A stretch of 64,000 bases of DNA, from NCBI RefSeq assembly GCF_900100255.1, contig NZ_FMTS01000010.1, forward strand, positions 1 to 64,000, given 5' to 3'. Of this stretch, positions 1 through 7,179 are shown in pieces. Made by a program: the position numbers and the translations under genes. This DNA comes from Asticcacaulis taihuensis (GTDB taxonomy: Bacteria; Pseudomonadota; Alphaproteobacteria; Caulobacterales; Caulobacteraceae). The stretch's first letter is position 1; the number at the start of each line of letters is the position of its first letter. The notes beneath the pieces were generated by a model. The model was given only the letters and a program-made list of their open reading frames with translations. It did not search any database and was not told the DNA's origin.

Positions 1-1
1 C

Positions 2-1117
2 CGCCTGCTGACGGGCTCAGGCACCTTGGCCGGTCTGAATATGGAATACGACCCTGAGGGCCGTCTCTACCGGTACACCTACAATGGCTCGCAAAGGACT
101 TTCCTCTACGACGGCACCAATCTGATCGGAGAATATGATTCCGCCGGCAATATGCTAAGGCGTTATATGCACACCCTAGGCACGGATCAGCCGTGGGTGC
201 AGTTCGCGGGTGCGTCGACAGATGCAAGCAATGCCCTCTATCTCTATGCCAACTACCAGGGCAGCATCATCGCACAGGCTGACAGCACCGGCACTGTGGC
301 TCGGCTTTACAAGTACGGGCCTTATGGCGAGCCGCGAAACGATACGAATGTAGAAGACTGGAGCGGCAATCGTTTCCGTTACACGGGGCAGATGATTTTG
401 CCCGATGCTAAACTCTATTACTACAAAGCGCGCGTCTATGACCCTAACTTCGGACGGTTCCTCCAAACGGATCCAGTGGGGAGCACGGCAGATCTGGATT
501 TGTATGCTTATGTCGGCGGCGATCCAATCAATCGAAGTGATTCCACAGGTATGGTGCCTGGGTCCAATTTTTGTGGTGAAGGGGTTGGATGTACCAGTGA
601 TTTTGGTTGGGACAATGACCACCCCAAAATCGCCGCACCTGGCAATAGCACACAGGCCAATCCTGGCAGCTCACCTGGTATCGGCCACAATGGTGGTCCA
701 CCACTTGACGAAGAACCCGCGCGTCCTCTGCCTCCAACAACAATTTGGGGTGCAATCGGTGCAGCCTTAGTGTCGATTCCGGGCGATGCGCATGTGCCAA
801 CCCGAGAGGAAGTTGATACCCAAAATATGGGTATCATTCGCGAAGCACTTTCTGGCAAGCTTACAGGCAACACTGGTCTCCCGGGAGCTTATTCAATAGA
901 GTACGCGAACCATCTCGGCATGAGTTTTGTAGGTCCCAATGCGACCGAAATTGCCGGAGGGAAAGGCTTCGTAAGCGCTGATGGTCTACGCGTCTATCGT
1001 TTGCCTGTGCAAAAAACTTACGCGGGTCCTCATGGTAGAGTAGGAAATTTAGAAGCGCGTCCAACTGCCAGCGGACCATACACCGTTAATGTTCATATTG
1101 ATGTTTGGGTGCCATGA
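2..1117 (+). CDS. RHS-repeat polymorphic toxin, C-terminal part (5' end outside window)
   Basis: The frame is open from the first bases, so this is the 3' end of a larger gene. The first ~180 residues carry YD/RHS repeats and the RHS core end: RFRYTGQ, LYYYKARVYDPNFGRFLQTD, then DLYAYVGGDPINRSDSTG, whose P-x4-D-x2-G pattern is the usual self-cleavage boundary. The core ends near 552. The remaining ~187 residues form the variable C-terminal region: a linker with GIGHNGGPPLDEEP, a motif often seen before toxin domains, then a domain ending NVHIDVWVP that I do not recognise. RHS proteins form a shell enclosing a toxic C-terminus delivered to neighbouring cells, often by type VI secretion. The stop codon overlaps the start of an Imm8-like immunity gene, which supports a toxin role. 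The toxin activity is unknown. Confidence 0.88.
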   Translation, partial: RLLTGSGTLAGLNMEYDPEGRLYRYTYNGSQRTFLYDGTNLIGEYDSAGNMLRRYMHTLGTDQPWVQFAGASTDASNALYLYANYQGSIIAQADSTGTVARLYKYGPYGEPRNDTNVEDWSGNRFRYTGQMILPDAKLYYYKARVYDPNFGRFLQTDPVGSTADLDLYAYVGGDPINRSDSTGMVPGSNFCGEGVGCTSDFGWDNDHPKIAAPGNSTQANPGSSPGIGHNGGPPLDEEPARPLPPTTIWGAIGAALVSIPGDAHVPTREEVDTQNMGIIREALSGKLTGNTGLPGAYSIEYANHLGMSFVGPNATEIAGGKGFVSADGLRVYRLPVQKTYAGPHGRVGNLEARPTASGPYTVNVHIDVWVP

Positions 1118-1491
1118 TTAACCCGGTTATTAAAGATATCTCCTCCACCGACTGGAACGGCAGAAACTTCTCAAGGTCGCTACCAGAGTGTATCTGGTTC
1201 CATGTTGAGATAGGGGAACAAGGAAAGGATGGCGCAGATCTTTTCCAAATCGGGGTGTGCAATCTGCCTTGGGCGCAATCAAAATACCCCAACAGGGATT
1301 ATGTTCTTACCGACCAATCAATAGTTTTTGCTGAAAAATATGTCTTAGTGTTAGATCAGTTAAATGCGGAAAATTTAACGAACACGCTGGCGCGTTTAAT
1401 TGGAATGAGCGGCCCCTATTCTACGTGGCAAAACTTCGGAAAGGCCATGTCCGATTATATGATGTGGGAATACGAAGAAACCGGACAGTAG
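1114..1491 (+). CDS. Imm8-family immunity protein
   Basis: This 125-residue soluble protein resembles the Imm8 immunity family: an N-terminal VIKDISSTDW segment, then LPECIWFHVEIGEQGKDGADLF and a VCNLPW block. Imm8 proteins protect the producer from the C-terminal toxin encoded directly upstream. I chose ATG 1114 because it overlaps the toxin stop in an ATGA junction, typical of translationally coupled toxin-immunity pairs; a TTG at 1105 would add three residues. The family call rests on remembered sequence pattern rather than a search. It is the last intact gene before the probable island boundary at about 2484. Confidence 0.75.
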   Translation: MINPVIKDISSTDWNGRNFSRSLPECIWFHVEIGEQGKDGADLFQIGVCNLPWAQSKYPNRDYVLTDQSIVFAEKYVLVLDQLNAENLTNTLARLIGMSGPYSTWQNFGKAMSDYMMWEYEETGQ

Positions 1492-1937
1492 GCATCGTCA
1501 CAGATCGCATATATCACGAGATCACGAGATCAAAGTGAGAACGCAGTGAAGGCAAGATAAACGTCAACTCTCGTTTGCCGTAAGTGTTTGTCTGCACATC
1601 GTTTTTTAGGAGTTAGCGCAAAAATCGGGAGTTAATAGGATGTAACTTGTTGATTTTGTTTGCCTAATTACCCGGATGGTGCGGCTCCGAAAATTGCCTG
1701 AAATACGTGCCAAAACCCTCTCAATCTTGCTGGGCAGGATGGGCTATTTTAGCCCAATGTCGGACATGCGGAGGGGCGGAATCCTGCCTTGGGAGCGAGG
1801 CAGGATAAAAGGGCGAGAGGTGCTGGGGTGTTTTTAGGTTCTGTAACCCTTACGGAATAAGGGTTTGCGCACTTGAAACGAGAGTTGCGCGGCGCAGATG
1901 TTGAGGTGCGAAACCGTTATCTCTTTGTATTTAAATG
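1492..1937. other. Noncoding stretch with 12-bp inverted repeats and three hairpins
   Basis: No convincing gene lies here. CAACTCTCGTTT at 1565-1576 returns as its exact reverse complement at 1876-1887, enclosing about 300 bases. Inside are three consecutive perfect hairpins: GGGCTA/TAGCCC (1741-1755), ATCCTGCC/GGCAGGAT (1781-1806) and AACCCTTA/TAAGGGTT (1845-1865). This could be a miniature mobile element, a structured RNA, or the relic of a larger insertion. There is no T-run directly after the hairpins that would make them clear terminators. Confidence 0.5.
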
Positions 1938-2290
1938 CTAATCCGAGAGGTGCGCCGAATTTAGGCGGTCCTGGCAGACGGCGGCGACGATCTCTTGCAG
2001 TAGCTTTACCCGTTCGGTGAGCCAGGCCAGTTCCTCGTCGCTGACGGTGTACTCGGCGGAGTATCTGGCCTCGACATAGGCGCGGCGTAGGCGGTCGAAG
2101 GCTTGGCGGTGCAGTTTGCTGTCGCTGGGCCAGATCGGCTTAAGGCGGTCGTCCAGGGCCTCGGCCTGTGAGCGCAGCATGGTGATACGGTGGCTCTTGG
2201 GGCTGTACAGGGCCAGCACCAGCAGGAAGCAGTGGTATCATCCCACGCCATACTGATGCGCTCGCAGATGTGGGTCAAAAAATACCGCAA
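1938..2290 (-). pseudogene. Broken HEPN-domain gene (3' remnant)
   Basis: The frame 1938-2237 encodes YHCFLLVLALYSPKSH, followed by RLRRAYVEARYS and ELAWLTERVKLLQEIV. This matches the C-terminal half of HEPN proteins that pair with nucleotidyltransferases. The upstream part (RYFLTHICERIS, like the family's LHQ-x-ERLYH segment) is in a different frame, and a TGA at 2238-2240 closes the downstream frame. The N-terminal half is absent. So the gene has lost its 5' end and carries at least one frameshift or short insertion near 2238-2260. It lies inside the accessory region just before the tRNA-Thr fragment. It is probably dead, although a short peptide from the internal GTG at 2219 cannot be excluded. 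Confidence 0.7.
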
Positions 2291-2439
2291 TTTTGAAATT
2301 AGTAGGGCATTAGTAGGGCGTTTAGTTCAAACGCGGTCTAACGACCTCCAATGCCTTCAAATTGTAACTCATTGATTGCAATTGTTTATTCTATCATTTT
2401 CAAAGACAATGAAACTCATTAAAAGTCATACTTTTAAAA

Positions 2440-2484
2440 TTCGTAATGAGGGGGTCAGGTGTTCGAGTCACCTAAGCGGCACCA
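2440..2484 (+). repeat. tRNA-Thr(CGT) 3' fragment, probable right attachment site
   Basis: The sequence reads as the 3' half of a tRNA: a TTCGTAA anticodon loop (anticodon CGT), the 3' side of the anticodon stem TGAGG, a T-arm AGGTG-TTCGAGT-CACCT, the acceptor 3' strand AAGCGGC and ACCA. The 5' half (GCCGCTT, D-arm and anticodon 5' strand) is not present upstream, where the DNA is AT-rich. Tyrosine integrases commonly insert into a tRNA 3' end and leave such a fragment at the far border. The polarity predicts an intact tRNA-Thr and the integrase left of this window. Confidence 0.75.
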
Positions 2485-2989
2485 GAAACTTTTCCTTTTA
2501 AAATAAAAGACTTGACGATGCTGAACTGGCGTTGTCACACGGTTTTCGCCGTGTGCGACCGTCACGCCATCAGTGACTTGGACAACTTGTGGTCATAACC
2601 GAGGCGTCCTGAAAATTATTCTAAATATTCAATGGGAAATATTGCGTCAATCAAAATTATGAAGAGCGCAGATTTATCTTTATACATATATTTTGTGACA
2701 TATTTATGTATTTATTTCAATATTTAAATAAAATTATTACAGTCTTATAAAACTGGTTTACTCCAGATTTATTTTGAGACATCTAGTTATGGCTTCGCAT
2801 TAACAATTATGGTCTGGGCGAGACTTGCTTCCGAAACTTCCGACCTGTGTCGGAGGACGCGATCTTTTGCGTCTTCATGGCATGGGCAAGAGCTGGCAAG
2901 CTGCGTCCGCGTGACGGGGGCGACCTGTCATGAAACTGCGAAAGGAAGCATCGCATTTCAGGCCTATTGGACACGATTGGAGATATCGC
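2485..2989. other. Intergenic region between island border and TonB receptor
   Basis: No gene is supported. CACACGG/CCGTGTG forms a 7-bp hairpin at 2536-2555 without a strong T-run. The stretch around 2620-2790 is very AT-rich and probably holds the promoter of the receptor gene, but I cannot assign -35/-10 boxes reliably. GGAG at about 2979 lies in front of the chosen ATG 2990. Confidence 0.5.
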
Positions 2990-5845
2990 ATGCTTTCCCA
3001 ACTGTCGTTGCCCTCCCGGCGCGCCACTGATTTCCGTAACCGCATTCTCATGAGCGTTGGTCTCAGCGCGCTCTGCGCCCTGGTTCCCGCGCTGGCCTGC
3101 GCCCAAGACGTCGTTGCGACCGAGGCGTCCGCGGTGGACGCACCGACCGAAGTCGTCGTCACGGGCTTCCGCAAGTCGCTGGGGGCGGCGCGTGATCTGA
3201 AGAAAAAGTCGGATATCCAGAAGGACGTGATTGTCGCCGAAGACATGGCGAAATTTCCGGAACTGAACCTGGCCGAATCCCTGCAGCGCCTGCCGGGCGT
3301 GCAGATTACCCGTGAAGCCGGCGAAGGCCGCCGCATATCTTTGCGCGGCCTCGGTCCCGATTTCAGCCGCGTGCAGCTCAACGGCATGGAAGTGCTGGGC
3401 AATGTCGACTCCGCCCAGGACAGCCGTGGCCAGCGCACCCGCGACCGGGCGTTCGATTTCAACATTTTTGCCTCGGAACTCTTCTCCAAGGTCGAGGTGG
3501 AAAAGACCTTCCAGGCGTCCCAGAACGAAGGCGGCATGGCCGGCACGGTCGGCCTGTTCACGGGTAAGCCTTTCGACTATGGCCCCGGCCCCAAGGCCGC
3601 GATCGTGGCGAAGTTGGGGACAAATCAATATACCAAGGATGCGCAGCCGCGCGTCGCCGGCCTGTTCAGCTATAACTGGGACAACAAGTTCGGCGCTTTG
3701 ATCTCGGTTGCCTATACCAAGCGTGAGACCACCGAACAGGGCCACAATACCTATAATTACAGCCATCTGGGTGCAACAACCCTGGATGGGAATGGCAATC
3801 CTCAAGGCGATGCCTACAATCTGATTGCCAAAGGTCTGGACATCTCCCATCTGAGCGCCGCGCAGCAGACCCGCTTTCTGGCGGGCGACCTCTATTTCGC
3901 CGATGGTAACCGCATTTCCTCTTGGGATGCCAAGCTGGAGCGTCTGGGCGTGACGGCGGCCTTCCAGTGGAAGCCGACCGACAATATGGAGCTGACGCTT
4001 GACATGCTGCATGGCGAGGTCACGACCCACCGTGATGAACTGCACCTCGCCACGCGACCGCTGAACGGCTTCGGCTCCACCACCCTCGATGGCGCCAAGG
4101 GGGCGCCCTGGCCGGCGCAATTCCAGAATGGTTCGGTGCTGAACGATTTCAGGGTCGACAACAGCGGTTATGTCACTATGACCGATGTCAGCAATGTCAC
4201 CTTCGGCAGCGAACATCGCCGCGAACTGAACGAAAACCGCTTCAATCAGGCAGCCCTGACCCTGAAGTGGGATGTCTCCGATCGCCTGCTGATTGACGGT
4301 CACGTCGGTTACGAGAAGTCGACCTACGAAACGCCCTATGATGATAAGCTGTATATGCGCGCCAAGGGCAATCTGATCGCCGATTATGGCATCGACGGCA
4401 AATCGGCCTCGTTCTCTTATCCGAACTTTGATGCGACCGATCCCGCCAACTACGCGATGGATAACTTCTACTACCGCGCTTTCCACAATCAGTCGGAGTT
4501 GAAAGACGGCGTACTGAACGCGCGTTACACGCTGAATGACGTCTGGACCCTGCGGGGGGGCGTGGCTTACCACAAGTTCACGCAAGGCGGCGCCGACTAT
4601 TTCTATGACGGTGGCGTTAACGGTACTACCGGGGAGATGCGTGGCGATTCCGTTGCCGACATCACCTCGGTATTCACCAATGAATTCGGTTCGTGGCTGA
4701 TCGGCGACTATGATAAGGCGTTCAAGAAGTACGACGAATACCATCGCCTGGAAGCGAAGCCCGACGGTACGGGTGGGGTCATTCAGGACATTGAGAACGT
4801 CTATGAAACCTCGGAAGAAACCGTTTCCGGCTACGTGCAGGCGGACTGGGACAGCGAGCTTATGGGCAAGCGCTTCCGTGGTAATATCGGCCTGCGCAGC
4901 TATGAAACCAAGACCCACTCGACCGGTTGGATTCAGGGTGACAGTTACGCCTATCTGGGTACGACGGACGTGAAGGGCAGCTATTCCGGTATCCTGCCGG
5001 CTCTGAATACGGTTCTGGAACTGACGCCGGAAGTGCTTTTGCGCTTCTCCGCCACGCAAAACCTGAATCGTCCGGGACTGGGTTCGATGGCCGCCAAGGG
5101 CAGTGCTTTCAAAGACGAGGATAGCGGTAAGATCAGCGCATCTCGCGGCAATCCCGACCTCAAGCCCTATAAGGACAACACCCTCGACCTGGCGGTGGAA
5201 TATTATTTCGGCAAGGTGGGATTGTTGTCTGCAGGTGTGTTCCAGAAAAACATCACCAATTTCATCAGTTCGGCTGACTATACCGTCGAAGATGGTAATG
5301 CGCTCACCTTCGCGCAGGCGGGTATCCCGGCAGGCACGGTTCCGGGCGCAACGGCCGACACCCTCATTGATGAGTTCTCGATGCCGATCAACGTATCCGG
5401 CACCAAGAAGATTACCGGTGTGGAACTTGCGGCGCAAAGCCAGCTATCCTTCCTGCCGGCCCCGTTCGATAACTTCGGCGTGGTGGCAAACTACACCTAT
5501 GTCGATACGCCGCCTGAGATCACCGGCATATCGCAGACCAGCTATAACGCCACGCTCTATTATGAAACCAAGACCTGGGGCGCGCGCGCATCCATGAGCC
5601 ACCGCAGCAAGTGGTTCAGCGGACGCAACGCTTCGGTGATGAGCGCCGACACGCGGGGCTTCCAGGACTCGACCTACATAGATGCCGCGGCCTTCTGGAA
5701 CGTCAACACCAACCTCCAACTCACCCTGGATGCGGTTAATCTGACCAATCAGAAGGATACGCAGTTCTGGGGGCAAAACGAGTACCTCTATAATCAGAAC
5801 CAAAGCGGCACGACCTACATGGTCGGGCTCAGCTATAAATTCTGA
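2990..5845 (+). CDS. TonB-dependent outer-membrane receptor (Caulobacter/Xanthomonas type)
   Basis: This 951-residue protein has an N-terminal signal peptide (MSVGLSALCALVPALACAQ near residues 21-39), a plug domain from about residue 50 (EVVVTGFRKSL, then LAESLQRLPGVQITR and RRISLRGLGPDFSRVQLNG), and a long beta-barrel ending in TTYMVGLSYKF with the typical terminal aromatic residue. Such receptors import large ligands across the outer membrane using TonB/ExbBD energy. I chose ATG 2990 because GGAGA precedes it; the frame extends to 2930 and an internal ATG lies at 3050. The ligand is unknown. Two sulfotransferases and two hydroxylases follow on the same strand after a strong hairpin terminator, suggesting a functional link with reduced read-through. 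Confidence 0.9.
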   Translation: MLSQLSLPSRRATDFRNRILMSVGLSALCALVPALACAQDVVATEASAVDAPTEVVVTGFRKSLGAARDLKKKSDIQKDVIVAEDMAKFPELNLAESLQRLPGVQITREAGEGRRISLRGLGPDFSRVQLNGMEVLGNVDSAQDSRGQRTRDRAFDFNIFASELFSKVEVEKTFQASQNEGGMAGTVGLFTGKPFDYGPGPKAAIVAKLGTNQYTKDAQPRVAGLFSYNWDNKFGALISVAYTKRETTEQGHNTYNYSHLGATTLDGNGNPQGDAYNLIAKGLDISHLSAAQQTRFLAGDLYFADGNRISSWDAKLERLGVTAAFQWKPTDNMELTLDMLHGEVTTHRDELHLATRPLNGFGSTTLDGAKGAPWPAQFQNGSVLNDFRVDNSGYVTMTDVSNVTFGSEHRRELNENRFNQAALTLKWDVSDRLLIDGHVGYEKSTYETPYDDKLYMRAKGNLIADYGIDGKSASFSYPNFDATDPANYAMDNFYYRAFHNQSELKDGVLNARYTLNDVWTLRGGVAYHKFTQGGADYFYDGGVNGTTGEMRGDSVADITSVFTNEFGSWLIGDYDKAFKKYDEYHRLEAKPDGTGGVIQDIENVYETSEETVSGYVQADWDSELMGKRFRGNIGLRSYETKTHSTGWIQGDSYAYLGTTDVKGSYSGILPALNTVLELTPEVLLRFSATQNLNRPGLGSMAAKGSAFKDEDSGKISASRGNPDLKPYKDNTLDLAVEYYFGKVGLLSAGVFQKNITNFISSADYTVEDGNALTFAQAGIPAGTVPGATADTLIDEFSMPINVSGTKKITGVELAAQSQLSFLPAPFDNFGVVANYTYVDTPPEITGISQTSYNATLYYETKTWGARASMSHRSKWFSGRNASVMSADTRGFQDSTYIDAAAFWNVNTNLQLTLDAVNLTNQKDTQFWGQNEYLYNQNQSGTTYMVGLSYKF

Positions 5846-5865
5846 TAATCTGACCTGAAGGCTGC

Positions 5866-5899
5866 GCGCTCCTACCGTCTTTTCGGTAGGAGCGCTTTT
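5866..5899 (+). terminator. Intrinsic terminator after TonB receptor
   Basis: A perfect 12-bp stem (GCGCTCCTACCG with its complement at 5884-5895), a 6-base loop and a TTTT tract lie 21 bases after the receptor stop. It probably lowers expression of the downstream modification genes relative to the receptor. Confidence 0.8.
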
Positions 5900-5911
5900 C
5901 CCGTAAAAGAC

Positions 5912-6550
5912 ATGATCGTTTCTCATCGCCATCGCTTTATCTTCGCCGCTGTCCCGAAAACCGGTACACATGCTGTACGTCAGGCGTTGCGGGAGCACAT
6001 GAGCGACGAGGATGTCGAGCAGGTGGGGCTGTTCGTGAACAAGCGCTTCCCGTGGCAAGAGCTGGCGGCGATCCAGCATGGCCATCTGTCGCTCCAGCAG
6101 GTGCGGCCCTATATCGGCGAAGGTGCCTTCAATGGCTATTTCAAATTCGCCTTCGTGCGTAACCCCTTCGATCGCTTCGTCTCGTATTGCGCCTTCATGC
6201 TGCGCGGTGGTGACGATTTCCAGAACTGGCCGCGCGAGGCCATGCATCATTTTCTGTTCCGCGATCCTCCGGAAAGGCACATCCTGTTCCAGCCGCAGGC
6301 GTCACTATTGGTAAGCGAGGATGGTCAGACCCTGCTGACGGACAGCATCGGCCGTGTCGAAGACATGCAAGGCTCGTACGATTCCCTCTGTGCGCGGATC
6401 GGCATTCCGTCGCGCCCGCTGGACCGTGTCAACGGCACAAAGCGCGATGATTATCGCCGCTACTACGACCAGGCCCTGATTGACGGCGTGGCCGCGCGCT
6501 ATGCCCAGGATATTGACCTGTTTGGCTACAGCTTCGAGGGCTTGCGATGA
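5912..6550 (+). CDS. Small sulfotransferase family 2 protein
   Basis: This 212-residue cytoplasmic protein has the 5'-phosphosulfate loop near its start (VPKTGTHAVRQAL, residues ~14-26) and the 3'-phosphate motif FAFVRNPFDRFVSY at ~79-92. These bind the sulfate donor PAPS. It is close to Sulfotransfer_2 proteins, which sulfate carbohydrates or small molecules; the acceptor cannot be read from sequence. It starts only 66 bases after the receptor and shares an ATGA overlap with the next gene, so it opens a tightly packed set (sulfotransferase, hydroxylase, TPR-sulfotransferase, hydroxylase). That context makes a peptide or protein acceptor plausible, by inference only. Confidence 0.82.
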   Translation: MIVSHRHRFIFAAVPKTGTHAVRQALREHMSDEDVEQVGLFVNKRFPWQELAAIQHGHLSLQQVRPYIGEGAFNGYFKFAFVRNPFDRFVSYCAFMLRGGDDFQNWPREAMHHFLFRDPPERHILFQPQASLLVSEDGQTLLTDSIGRVEDMQGSYDSLCARIGIPSRPLDRVNGTKRDDYRRYYDQALIDGVAARYAQDIDLFGYSFEGLR

Positions 6551-7179
6551 CCGCCAGGCCCGCTGCCAATCCGCGCAAGACCGGTGGTGTCCGCCCCCTC
6601 GGTCCCGTTGATATCTCCACCCTGAAAGCGGCCGTACTGGCCATTCCGGAAGATGTCTGGGAGGTGGAAAATGCCGCCAAGCCGAACCGGTTCGACGTTC
6701 TGGATACGACGCGTCATATCGTCTTTCGTTTTATCGATGACACCCGTGACTGGCGCGGATCACACGATCTGCCGGCCTGGGCGCAGTGGCGCAACCTGTT
6801 GGAGCCAGTGCTTGCACAGGCGGTTAGTAATTATGGCTATGCGCGTGGCGTATTTCCGCGGGTAATGCTGGCCAGAATGTCGGCCGGTGGAATAATCCAT
6901 CCGCATATCGACGCCGGTCCGGCGGCGAAGTGGCCGCACAAGATACACGTTCCCCTGACGACAAACCCCGGCGTGGTGTCCTTTTTCGGCGGCGCCGAAC
7001 GCAGGTTACCGGCAGGCGAGGCGGTGGAGGTCGATAATCTCGGCCCGCACTGGGTGCGCAATGGCGGCGATAGCGACCGCATTCACCTGATCTTCGAATA
7101 TTACGACGCCGACCAGCCGGAGCCGGATTGGCTGGAGCCATTCCTGCTGTCCTGTTCTTTGGCAGGAGTGGCGCGATGA
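6547..7179 (+). CDS. Aspartyl/asparaginyl beta-hydroxylase-like protein 1
   Basis: A 210-residue protein with the double-stranded beta-helix pattern of the Asp/Asn hydroxylase family: MSAGGIIHPHIDAGPAAKWPHKIHVPL carries the proximal metal ligands (HPHID), and the distal His lies in GPHWVRNGG followed by RIHLIFEY. Such enzymes are Fe(II)/2-oxoglutarate oxygenases that hydroxylate Asp or Asn side chains in proteins or peptides. It has no signal peptide, so it acts in the cytoplasm. Its start overlaps the sulfotransferase stop (ATGA), and its stop overlaps the next start in the same way, indicating coupled translation. A second member of the family lies two genes downstream. Confidence 0.8.
   Translation: MTARPAANPRKTGGVRPLGPVDISTLKAAVLAIPEDVWEVENAAKPNRFDVLDTTRHIVFRFIDDTRDWRGSHDLPAWAQWRNLLEPVLAQAVSNYGYARGVFPRVMLARMSAGGIIHPHIDAGPAAKWPHKIHVPLTTNPGVVSFFGGAERRLPAGEAVEVDNLGPHWVRNGGDSDRIHLIFEYYDADQPEPDWLEPFLLSCSLAGVAR

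Noticed and set aside
2440-2484. A complete tRNA gene
   Set aside because: Only the 3' half is present; no 5' acceptor strand or D-arm is found in the AT-rich DNA before it.
2807-5437. 876-codon open frame antisense to the TonB receptor
   Set aside because: It mirrors the GC-rich codon pattern of the sense gene and has no domain or signal resemblance; the sense frame is a clear receptor.
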